NCBI RefSeq assembly: GCF_902859875.1
Contig: NZ_CADIKF010000006.1
Span: forward strand, 1-64,000
DNA length: 64,000 bases
Reading direction: 5' to 3'
Source: Paraburkholderia solisilvae
GTDB taxonomy: Bacteria > Pseudomonadota > Gammaproteobacteria > Burkholderiales > Burkholderiaceae
The notes under the pieces were generated by a model. It was given only the letters and a program-made list of their open reading frames with translations, was not told the DNA's origin and made no database searches. The position numbers were made by a program, and so were the translations under genes. Of this stretch, positions 1 to 6,446 are shown piece after piece; position 1 is the first letter of the stretch, and every line of letters starts with the position of its first letter.

Positions 1-210
1 GGCCGGGCTCGCCGCCGCTGCGCCCGGCGCCGCGGATTCGGCGGCGTGCGCGGTATGCACGAACGGTGCGCGCGCGACGCCGGCCGCGCAGGCGAGTACG
101 GCGAAGGTGAGGACGGCGCGAGTCATGAACGAGCGCGTCATGAACGAGCGGGCCACGAATGATCGGGTTACTCGCGGCTTCGCGTCAGCGGGTTGGAAGA
201 TCGGCTTCAT
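1..210 (-). CDS. Exported protein, N-terminal part only (window edge)
   Basis: Only the first 70 codons lie in the window; the gene runs off the left edge. The ATG overlaps the stop of the upstream diheme cytochrome gene by ATGA, so the two are translationally coupled and this may be a further electron-transfer or periplasmic protein. What is visible is a positively charged start and a hydrophobic stretch (MTRAVLTFAVLACAAGVARA) typical of a Sec signal peptide, then a small Ala/Gly/Pro-rich segment. A short duplication gives RSFMTRSFMTR, so Met24 or Met29 could be the true start, and Met29 gives the cleanest signal peptide. No catalytic domain is visible. A second cytochrome c is likely from context but is not shown by the sequence. 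Confidence 0.6.
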   Translation of the reverse strand, partial: MKPIFQPADAKPRVTRSFVARSFMTRSFMTRAVLTFAVLACAAGVARAPFVHTAHAAESAAPGAAAASPA

Positions 211-956
211 TCCGGTTGACTCCCGCATGCCATCGGCAGCCGGCCGGTTTGCTTCGGCGCGGGCGTTGGATCGTTCGGCCGGGGCTGCCGCGCGAGCCAA
301 CCCGATACCGCGGTGATGTCCCGGTCGGTGAGCTTGACGGCGATCGTATGCATGCAATCGGGGGCGATTGCGTGACGCGTGCCCGAGCGCCAGGTGCCCA
401 TCTGCCCGACGATATAGCTCGCGTGCAGGCCGAGCAGGCCGGGAATGCCGGGCTGCGTTCCGGTGAGCCGCGCGCCGTGACAGGCCGCGCACGCGGGCAG
501 CTGGCGCGACGGGTCGCCTTGCATCACGAGCTTCTTGCCGTAGTCGAGCACGTCGGCGGGCAGCGGCTGCGTATCCGCATTCGGGTAGGGCGGCTGCAGC
601 GCGGCGAAATATTCGGCGATCTTATGCAGGTAAGGGTCGGGCAGAAACGCGAGCAGATAGCCCATCGGCGGATAGGTGCGGCCGCCGTCGCGAAATGCGA
701 TCAACTGGTTGAACAGATAGTCTGCGGGTTTGCCGGCGATGCGAGGAAAGTAATCGTTGTTGCGGCCTTGGCCCTGCACGCCGTGACAGGTGGTGCACGC
801 ATGCATCCGTTCGTCCATTGCGGAAGGCATCGAGGCGGGCATGCTCGCGGTTGCCGCCGGGCTGTCCGTCTCGGCAGCGGCAGCAGGAAAGGCCGCGTCG
901 GCTAGCACGAGGCAGAGGAAAAGCACGACCGATATGCCGACAATTCCGCGACGCAC
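207..956 (-). CDS. Diheme cytochrome c (cytochrome c4-like)
   Basis: A 249-residue periplasmic electron carrier. It has an N-terminal signal peptide (hydrophobic residues about 5-28), then two cytochrome c domains, each with a CXXCH heme site: CTTCH at residues 54-58 and CAACH at 156-160. The first is followed by GVQGQGR and later PPMGYL, and the second by GARLTGTQPGIPGL, as in the c4/c553 class, where a downstream Met is the other axial ligand. I chose the GTG at 956 because a GAGG ribosome site sits six bases upstream. The stop overlaps the next gene by ATGA. It probably passes electrons between a periplasmic dehydrogenase or the bc1 complex and an oxidase; the exact partner cannot be read here. 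Confidence 0.88.
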   Translation of the reverse strand: MRRGIVGISVVLFLCLVLADAAFPAAAAETDSPAATASMPASMPSAMDERMHACTTCHGVQGQGRNNDYFPRIAGKPADYLFNQLIAFRDGGRTYPPMGYLLAFLPDPYLHKIAEYFAALQPPYPNADTQPLPADVLDYGKKLVMQGDPSRQLPACAACHGARLTGTQPGIPGLLGLHASYIVGQMGTWRSGTRHAIAPDCMHTIAVKLTDRDITAVSGWLARQPRPNDPTPAPKQTGRLPMACGSQPE

Positions 957-1347
957 GACGAGCCTCGTAGGAAGTTAGGGTTGGCTTCTTGCTGTGAATT
1001 TTTGTTGCTTACCCATGCGCACGCCCCGCGCATTGCGCAGGACTGCTACTGCGAGTTCGGAACATCATACGTGTCATCGATGCTGCTTTCAACGAAGGTT
1101 AGTTGATCCATGTCGAACAAGTGCGAGGTAATTGGCGGGCGCCGTCATGTGCATGACATGTTTGTGTTCCTGCGAGCGGCCGCGAATGCCGAGCGCGCAT
1201 GGGGGACCCGCTTGCTCCGGCGCGCCGGCGTACGCCGCCGCGGGGCTCCCACGCGCCTGGCATCGCCGCGCTCGTCGGCGGCTTGCCCGGTTCGCCGCAG
1301 TGGGCTCCCGGCGCGCACGAAGGCGCACGCGAAGGCCGGTGCAATAA
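957..1347. other. Intergenic region, no gene seen
   Basis: This 391-base stretch separates the cytochrome gene from the 3' end of the outer-membrane protein gene. Open frames here are short, overlapping and GC-driven. The only structure I noticed is a small perfect dyad, GTCATG-TG-CATGAC, at 1144-1157. The part just right of 956 should hold the cytochrome promoter, but I cannot point to convincing -35/-10 boxes. Confidence 0.5.
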
Positions 1348-2379
1348 TCAGAACCGATAGCCAATGCCGGCCTGGATCAGGTCCGCGTCGAGGCTCGTGC
1401 GCGTGACCACGCGGTTCCACGTGACGCGGGTGAGCCAGTGTTTGCTTAGCCGGTAACTCGCGGAAAGCGAGATGAGCCCGGAGATGGTGCCTTTGATGCC
1501 GGCGGAGCCCGGCCCATTGAACGTGTCGATTGCGTAGTACGGGCCCACTCCCGCTGCAAGCGTCAGATGTTCGTTGAAGAACGCGCGCGTGAGCCACAGC
1601 TGCGATGCAAGCCCGTTGCGCCGCACCGCCGCCGGGACGTTTTCGTGCATGTAGCTCGCGGTCCAGTCGACATACTTGAAAAGGCCGCGCCGGTATTCGA
1701 CGCTCGTCGAGAAGCCCGATTCCGAATTGAGACTGTTCTTGATCGTCTCCCCGGCGAGTACGGTGAATTCGTTACCCGTGACGCGGTCGGTGCGCGCAAG
1801 CGGGCGGTCGCGCGGTCCCGGTTCGTCAGGCGCGTCGAGCTGATAGCCGATGCCGAACAGCACGCCTGTCGTGTTCGGACCGCCGCTGATCTGCACGCGA
1901 TTCAGTTGCACCTGCATGATCCAGCGATCCGATGTGTAGTACGCGGCCCGCACGCTCATCAATGCGCCGACGCCGTGGTCGTTCATGAACCCGTCCGGGC
2001 CGCCGTTGGTGGTATCGGAATAACGATACGGTCCGACGCCGGCCGACAGCACGAAGCGCCGGTTCTCGAGCGGCAGGCGTCCCCACAACTGCACGCTCGG
2101 GCCGTCCCGATGGTGGGCGGGCAGGTGCCCCTCGTTGAGCCATGTGATGCCGAGCGCCGCGTACTTGCCCAGTCCTTCCTGGTAGTCGAACGCCCACGAA
2201 TAGGTGTGCGTCCCCGTGCCGGTGAGCGCGCCGCCAAACAGCGCGAACTCCTGTGCGCTCGCGCGCTGCATGTGGCAAGCGCCGGCCGCAACCAGCAGCG
2301 GGCCGAGCAGGCGGAGCAGTCCGGAGCGTGTCGCCCGGCGTGTCAGCAAAGCAAAAGAAACGTCAAAGTCGGTTGGCAT
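1348..2379 (-). CDS. Outer-membrane beta-barrel protein with internal duplication
   Basis: A 343-residue exported protein of unknown function. The signal peptide (RRATRSGLLRLLGPLLVAAG, cleavage probably after ASA near residue 42) is followed by amphipathic strands and a C-terminal Phe (GIGYRF), the usual end of a porin-type barrel. Residues about 44-182 and 204-343 are two copies of one unit. Each copy runs through EF(A/T)-L, a KY segment, LWxRL or LWLTRA, LxAGVGPY, then a DRW or KHW strand, and ends in GIGYQL or GIGYRF. A linker rich in Asp, Pro and Arg joins them. An in-frame start at 2439 is possible, but the ATG at 2379 leaves a cleaner signal peptide, with GGAGGAA about 18 bases upstream. 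It could be one 16-strand barrel or two 8-strand barrels. Confidence 0.72.
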   Translation of the reverse strand: MPTDFDVSFALLTRRATRSGLLRLLGPLLVAAGACHMQRASAQEFALFGGALTGTGTHTYSWAFDYQEGLGKYAALGITWLNEGHLPAHHRDGPSVQLWGRLPLENRRFVLSAGVGPYRYSDTTNGGPDGFMNDHGVGALMSVRAAYYTSDRWIMQVQLNRVQISGGPNTTGVLFGIGYQLDAPDEPGPRDRPLARTDRVTGNEFTVLAGETIKNSLNSESGFSTSVEYRRGLFKYVDWTASYMHENVPAAVRRNGLASQLWLTRAFFNEHLTLAAGVGPYYAIDTFNGPGSAGIKGTISGLISLSASYRLSKHWLTRVTWNRVVTRTSLDADLIQAGIGYRF

Positions 2380-2439
2380 CGAACGGGACAGCGGCACTTC
2401 CTCCCCATTGGGGATTAAGCCGAAAGCAAGGTATTGCAA

Positions 2440-2480
2440 AGGTTTGTCTTATTTAACAATCCATCAACTAAGACGAACCT
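2440..2480. promoter_or_regulatory. 12-base inverted repeat, possible operator
   Basis: AGGTTTGTCTTA at 2440-2451 and TAAGACGAACCT at 2469-2480 are complementary at 11 of 12 bases across a 17-base spacer. It lies 60-100 bases upstream of the outer-membrane protein start. Both outer arms begin TAAGA when read outward, like the other motif copies in this locus. Confidence 0.45.
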
Positions 2481-2771
2481 GATGTTGATCGCTTAATTGC
2501 CGACACTTTGCCACAGTGAGCTCGGGCGTGCAGATTGGTGCCTATTCCATACGCGTATCAACTGAGGGATTAGTAGGAATCGACGAGACGATCGGCCGCT
2601 GCGTCTTGTTTCTCCAGATTTCTTCCATATGGGTGACAGATTGTTTCAGAAGAATCACCATGATTTTTCAGACGTTCCTTCGAATAAAAAGGAAAATTTG
2701 GACAATGAAATTAAATTGGTTAACTTGGTAATCCTGATCGGTTATTTTAATGTTTCTTTCGAATCTTTGAC

Positions 2772-2825
2772 GAATCGGAGTCTTCTGGTTCTCAATATTT
2801 AAGCATCATGTTTTGACTCCGATTC
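2772..2825. promoter_or_regulatory. 11-base perfect inverted repeat with TCCGATT arms
   Basis: GAATCGGAGTC at 2772-2782 and GACTCCGATTC at 2815-2825 are perfectly complementary across 32 bases of AT-rich DNA. Each arm holds TCCGATT, the right half of the motif seen at 5510-5523. It could be a paired binding site or a stem; there is no T-run to make it a terminator. Confidence 0.45.
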
Positions 2826-2950
2826 CCACACGCTTTTTTGCCGCCCCCTATTGGTCCGTAAGCGCAATCAGTCGCAAGCACTTTTGTTCGTGTGCGCTCC
2901 GTGGTCGCGCGTGTCCCCGCAATCGCCCGCACCCGGCCGCCGGCTCCGCT

Positions 2951-3040
2951 GCCCGAAAGGCCGCCGCCCGAAAGGCCGCTGGCCGAAAGCCCGGTGGCCG
3001 AAAGTCCGGTGGCCGAAAGTCCGGTGGCCGAAAGTCCGAT
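2951..3040 (+). repeat. Six-copy 15-base tandem repeat
   Basis: Six head-to-tail copies of GGCCGAAAGTCCGGT, exact or nearly so. The last four copies are closest to each other and the first two have drifted to GCCCGAAAGGCCGCC/T. The array ends 93 bases before the GTG of the first response regulator. In that gene's frame it would read (A/G)RK(A/P/S)(A/G), a basic pentapeptide repeat, but it is probably untranslated leader. Confidence 0.9.
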
Positions 3041-3133
3041 AGGCCGCAATCTCTGTCGACCCCTCGCTCGCCAACCGGTGTGGACGAAGCGCGTCGGCAG
3101 CACACACAACAAACAAATACCGAGGGAGCATCC

Positions 3134-3781
3134 GTGAAGCTACGCGTCATTCTGGCCGACGACCATCCATTCGTTCTGCTGGGCATTCAGGCCACGCTCG
3201 CCGCTCAGGGCGACGTGCGCGTGGTCGGCGAGGCAACCAGTCCGTCGTCGCTGTTCGAGGTAATGCATGCCACCGCCTGCGACGTGCTCGTGACCGACCT
3301 CGCCATGCCGAACGAGTCCGGCGACGCCGAAGACGGTCTGCGGCTGATCCGGCGTATCCGCAGCCACTGGCCGCAGGTGCGCATCGTCGTGCTGACGAGC
3401 CTGACCAATGCGGCCATTCTGCGTTCGATCATGGCCACAGGTGTGCTCGGCATGCTGAACAAGATCGAGTCGATGGACGAACTCGCCGCCGCGATTCGCG
3501 CGGCAGGCGCCGGACGCTCGCATGTCAGCCGCTCGGTGCTCGAGGCGCTCTCCAACGCCAGCGGCGAGACGCTCGGCATGTCGCCGATGCGCGAACTGTC
3601 GCCGCGTCAGACCGAGGTGCTGCGGATGTTCGTGCGCGGCCATTCGATCTCCGAGATCGCGCAGCACTTCGGTCGCGACGTACGCACGGTCAGCCGGCAA
3701 AAGCGCGATGCAATGGCAAAGCTTGGCGTCAGCAACGATCCCGGGCTCTTTGCTTTTGTCCGCGCGCACGGGCTGACGTGA
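3134..3781 (+). CDS. RcsB-like response regulator 1 (NarL/FixJ family)
   Basis: A 215-residue transcription factor. The receiver domain (about 1-125) has the acidic pair D9-D10 and the phospho-acceptor D55 in TDLAMP, then LTS and LNK for the conserved Thr/Ser and Lys. The C-terminal LuxR-type helix-turn-helix (about 155-215) reads LSPRQTEVLRMF, ISEIAQHFGRDVRTVSRQK and AMAKLGV. Its recognition helix and the following KLGVSND resemble RcsB more than NarL. The GTG start has GAGGGA six bases upstream. It is first in a run of three similar regulators and probably takes phosphate from the hybrid kinase at 6446-10378, since no other kinase is near. DNA targets are inferred only from motifs in the flanking gaps. 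Confidence 0.85.
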   Translation: MKLRVILADDHPFVLLGIQATLAAQGDVRVVGEATSPSSLFEVMHATACDVLVTDLAMPNESGDAEDGLRLIRRIRSHWPQVRIVVLTSLTNAAILRSIMATGVLGMLNKIESMDELAAAIRAAGAGRSHVSRSVLEALSNASGETLGMSPMRELSPRQTEVLRMFVRGHSISEIAQHFGRDVRTVSRQKRDAMAKLGVSNDPGLFAFVRAHGLT

Positions 3782-3832
3782 TGCCATATCAATTAACCAT
3801 CGAATGTGTTTTCGCGTTTTCTCATTGCTATT

Positions 3833-3846
3833 TCGGAGCAATCTTA
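3833..3846 (-). promoter_or_regulatory. RcsB-box-like site upstream of regulator 2
   Basis: Read on the minus strand this is TAAGATTGCTCCGA, matching the site at 5510-5523 at 11 of 14 bases. It sits about 90 bases upstream of the second regulator's start and overlaps a small hairpin (ATTGCT/AGCAAT). Confidence 0.45.
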
Positions 3847-3937
3847 TGTCTGTCTGGCGATAAATGCTCAATTCTCGCCGGATCCAGCCAACGCTCCGTC
3901 ATTTGGCCTTAGGACACGGATCAAAGGAGCTCTTTCA

Positions 3938-4618
3938 ATGAATGCCAGGAACGACATTACCGCGCCAGTCCGAACGATCATCGCCGATGATCATCCGCTC
4001 GTGCTGCTGGCGATCGAGAATCTGATGTCGACGTATCCCAACATGGAAATTGTGGGACGCGCGACAGATTCCTCGCAGTTGTTCGCCGAAGCGGGGCGAG
4101 TGTCGTGCGATCTGGTCGTGATGGATCTGTATATGCCCGGCGGCTCGAACGGCGACGGTCTCGACATGGTTCGCCAGTTCCGGACGCGCTTTCCCGAAGT
4201 GGTGCTCGTGGTCCTGACGATGGAAACCGAAGCGGAGGCCTTGCAGAAAGTCATCGCGCTCGGCGTGGGCGCGGTGGTCAGCAAGCGGGACCGCATCGAC
4301 CTGATCCACGTGGCGATCATCACGGCGCTCGCACACGAGTGCTATCTCGGACCGGCGATCCGCACACTGCTTGCGGACGCAACCATCGCGCGCCGGCTCG
4401 ACTACGTGAGGCAGATGCTGTCGCGGCGCGAACTGGAAGTCCTCACGCATTACGCGTCGGGTCTCGGCGTCACCGAGATCGCGGCGCGGCTGGGCCGCAG
4501 CGTCAAGACGATCAGCGCGCAGAAGTGCACGGCGATGCGCAAGCTGTCGCTGCACAGCGACGCGGACCTCTTCAGGTTCGCCGTCGAACACGGCGTCGTC
4601 TCCGGCGACCGTCCGTAG
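3938..4618 (+). CDS. RcsB-like response regulator 2 (NarL/FixJ family)
   Basis: A 226-residue paralogue of the regulators on either side. The receiver domain shows D17-D18 in IIADDHP, the phospho-acceptor D63 in VMDLYMP, the conserved Thr in LTM and a Lys in SKRD. The C-terminal helix-turn-helix (about 165-226) reads SRRELEVLTHY, VTEIAARLGRSVKTISAQK and AMRKLSL, very like RcsB. The ATG at 3938 is preceded by AAAGGAG, the strongest ribosome site of the three. A 156-base gap upstream carries a motif copy and suggests its own promoter. Tandem paralogues under one kinase may form heterodimers or split the output; that is inference. Confidence 0.85.
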   Translation: MNARNDITAPVRTIIADDHPLVLLAIENLMSTYPNMEIVGRATDSSQLFAEAGRVSCDLVVMDLYMPGGSNGDGLDMVRQFRTRFPEVVLVVLTMETEAEALQKVIALGVGAVVSKRDRIDLIHVAIITALAHECYLGPAIRTLLADATIARRLDYVRQMLSRRELEVLTHYASGLGVTEIAARLGRSVKTISAQKCTAMRKLSLHSDADLFRFAVEHGVVSGDRP

Positions 4619-4810
4619 GCCGCGCGCGGTCCGCGCGCATGGACCGTTGCCGCGTTGCGCCTGCGGTTCGTCCGCACCGTCGACTGCCGTTCGCGGTGCG
4701 GCGCCGGACAGCAGGCCCATCGCCGTGCGACGGGAGGCAGGCACACCAGGTGGCACAGATCCCGGGGAAGCGCAGTGCGCGGGGGCTGTCCACAGTCACA
4801 CAAAAAGAAC

Positions 4811-5452
4811 ATGAATCAGACTATCCGGATCATCGTGGCCGATGATCACAGCTGTGTCCGCGCGGGCGTGAGGTGCCTGCTCGATAACGTCCCGCATATG
4901 TCCGTGGTCGGCGTCGCGCACGATACGCTCGGGCTCGCCGAACTGCTCGACACCTGTCCGTGCGATCTGGTCGTATCCGACATCGGCATGCCGGGCATCG
5001 ACGGCGAGAGCAATGCGATCCTGTTTCTGCGGCGCACGCTGCGCGCCATGCCGCATCTGCCGGTCGTCATCCTGACCATGATCCATCAGCCGAGAACGCT
5101 AGCCGGCCTGCTGCAGATGGGCATCGCGGCGATCGTCGACAAACGCGACGCGGCCGCTTCGCTGATTGCCGCAGTCGACGCGGCGTATGCGGGCCGCCGC
5201 TTTCTCTCCAGCCACGCGCGCAAGGCGATCGGCGAGGCCGCCGCGCCGCAACCGGGGGCCGCGGTATTGAGCGCGCGCGAATGGGAGGTGTTCCGGATGT
5301 ACGCGCAAGGCATGACGATCCAGCAGATCGCGGCGCGGCTGTCGCGCAGCGGCAAGACGATCAGCACGCAGAAACGCAATGCGATGCGCAAGCTCGGACT
5401 CGAAACCGAAAACAGCCTGATCGCGTACGCGCGGCAGATCGGTTTGACTTGA
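4811..5452 (+). CDS. RcsB-like response regulator 3 (NarL/FixJ family)
   Basis: A 213-residue third member of the array. The receiver domain has D11-D12, the phospho-acceptor D57 in VSDIGMP, Thr in LTM and Lys in DKRD. The helix-turn-helix (about 153-213) reads SAREWEVFRMY, IQQIAARLSRSGKTISTQK and AMRKLGL. The frame stays open upstream to about 4655, but that part is GC-rich and not receiver-like, so the ATG of MNQTIRI is preferred although its ribosome site (AAAAAGAAC) is weak. The 192-base upstream gap is GC-rich and carries no copy of the motif found before regulator 2 and before the aquaporin, so this gene may depend on read-through from regulator 2. Confidence 0.83.
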   Translation: MNQTIRIIVADDHSCVRAGVRCLLDNVPHMSVVGVAHDTLGLAELLDTCPCDLVVSDIGMPGIDGESNAILFLRRTLRAMPHLPVVILTMIHQPRTLAGLLQMGIAAIVDKRDAAASLIAAVDAAYAGRRFLSSHARKAIGEAAAPQPGAAVLSAREWEVFRMYAQGMTIQQIAARLSRSGKTISTQKRNAMRKLGLETENSLIAYARQIGLT

Positions 5453-5509
5453 TGACTGAAGCAGCGATCGTGCGGTAACAGGTAGTGCGTGTTCAGCGAT
5501 TCGCTCATT

Positions 5510-5523
5510 TAAGAATAGTCCGA
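5510..5523 (+). promoter_or_regulatory. RcsB-box-like site upstream of the aquaporin gene
   Basis: TAAGAATAGTCCGA matches the enterobacterial RcsAB box as I remember it (TAAGAATATTCCTA) at 12 of 14 positions. It lies about 185 bases before the aquaporin start and just after the third RcsB-like regulator gene, in the gap that should hold the aquaporin-kinase promoter. Confidence 0.5.
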
Positions 5524-5693
5524 TTAACGTCGCCGGGTATTGATTCGACAATTTGCGGTCGCGCCCGCCTCGCCGGACGCGCCGCGCCCGGGAAGGATCT
5601 GTCATGCACAACGACGTGCGAGTGGCGCGATTCTGAAGGTTCGCCATCGCAGGCTGGCCTTTGTCGACACGTGATGCATGGACGGAAATCGCA

Positions 5694-6446
5694 ATGGCAA
5701 GCCTGGGTAAACGGTTGGTGGTCGAAGGCGCCGGTACGGCCTGGGTGGTGTTCGTCGGTTGCGGCAGCGCGGTGCTGAACGCGGGCGCGGTGCAGCAAGG
5801 CTGGGGTGTGCTCGAAGTGCCGTTTGCGTTCGGTCTGGCGTTGACGACGGCCATGGCGGTGCTCGGACGCGTGTCCGGCGCGCATTTCAATCCCGCGGTG
5901 ACAGTCGGGTTCGCAACCGCGCAGCGCTTTCCGGTGCGTGATCTTTTGCCGTACATCGCGGCGCAATTGATCGGCGCGCTGGTCGGCGCTGCGCTGCTCG
6001 CTTATGTCGCGAGCGGGCGCCCGGGCTTCGAGTTGAGTTCGAGCACCTTCGGCGCGAACGGCTACGACGATCATTCGCCATCCGACTATCGGCTGCATGC
6101 CGCACTCGCGGTCGAATTCGCGATGTCGTTCGTATTCGTCTTCGTGCATCTCGCGATGTCAACGCGCAAGGCGTCGGCTTCGTTCGCGCCGCTCGTGGTC
6201 GGCGCCTGCTTCGCGCTGATCTATCTGATTGCAACGCCGGTGACCAACGCGTCGGTCAACCCGGCGCGCTCCACTGCAGTCGCGCTTTTCGTCGGCGACT
6301 GGGCGCTCGATCAGTTGTGGCTCTTCTGGGCCGCGCCGATGGCGGGCGGCCTGCTCGCCGGTCTGGCGTACCCGTTGATGGGCCGCGACACCGTCGCCGC
6401 GATCGACTGGCGCAACGCCGGGGCCGCGCCCCGCGATCTGCGCTGA
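5694..6446 (+). CDS. Aquaporin (MIP family, AqpZ-like) with altered filter
   Basis: A 250-residue inner-membrane channel with six membrane helices and both NPA half-helices: HFNPAVT (NPA at 66-68) and SVNPARS (NPA at 189-191). Overall it follows E. coli AqpZ closely, including ANGYDDHSP and WALDQLWLFW. From memory of AqpZ, the aromatic/arginine filter is Phe43, His174, Thr183 and Arg189. Here the matching residues are Phe46, Tyr177, Ala186 and Arg192, so two of four are changed and the solute range may differ from water alone. The start ATG follows GGAAATCGCA. Its stop TGA overlaps the kinase ATG as TGATG, so channel and sensor are translationally coupled, an unusual pairing that suggests an osmotic or solute-related signal. 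Confidence 0.9.
   Translation: MASLGKRLVVEGAGTAWVVFVGCGSAVLNAGAVQQGWGVLEVPFAFGLALTTAMAVLGRVSGAHFNPAVTVGFATAQRFPVRDLLPYIAAQLIGALVGAALLAYVASGRPGFELSSSTFGANGYDDHSPSDYRLHAALAVEFAMSFVFVFVHLAMSTRKASASFAPLVVGACFALIYLIATPVTNASVNPARSTAVALFVGDWALDQLWLFWAAPMAGGLLAGLAYPLMGRDTVAAIDWRNAGAAPRDLR

Larger units (their letters stand above)
2380..3133. other. Long AT-rich leader between divergent genes
   Basis: A 754-base gap between the minus-strand outer-membrane protein gene and the first plus-strand response regulator. From about 2440 to 2830 the base composition is far more AT-rich than any neighbouring gene, as expected for a multi-promoter control region or old transferred DNA. It holds a 12-base inverted repeat (2440-2480), an 11-base inverted repeat (2772-2825) and a six-copy 15-base tandem repeat (2951-3040), listed separately. 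No convincing protein gene is visible. The frame of the downstream regulator stays open back to 2813, but the good ribosome site is at its GTG. Confidence 0.6.

Noticed and set aside
1144..1157. Dyad GTCATGTGCATGAC as an operator
   Set aside because: It is short and lies in the middle of a gap far from both starts; no regulator is nearby to support it.
2951..3040. CRISPR array
   Set aside because: The 15-base units are directly adjacent with no spacers; likewise at 57361-57476.
2813..3133. N-terminal extension of regulator 1 through the 15-base repeat
   Set aside because: The frame is open, but the extension is low complexity and the GTG at 3134 has a strong ribosome site and starts the receiver fold exactly. 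It is kept as a possibility in the findings.
3824..3842. Terminator hairpin after regulator 1
   Set aside because: ATTGCT/AGCAAT is short and no T-run follows; it overlaps the motif site instead.
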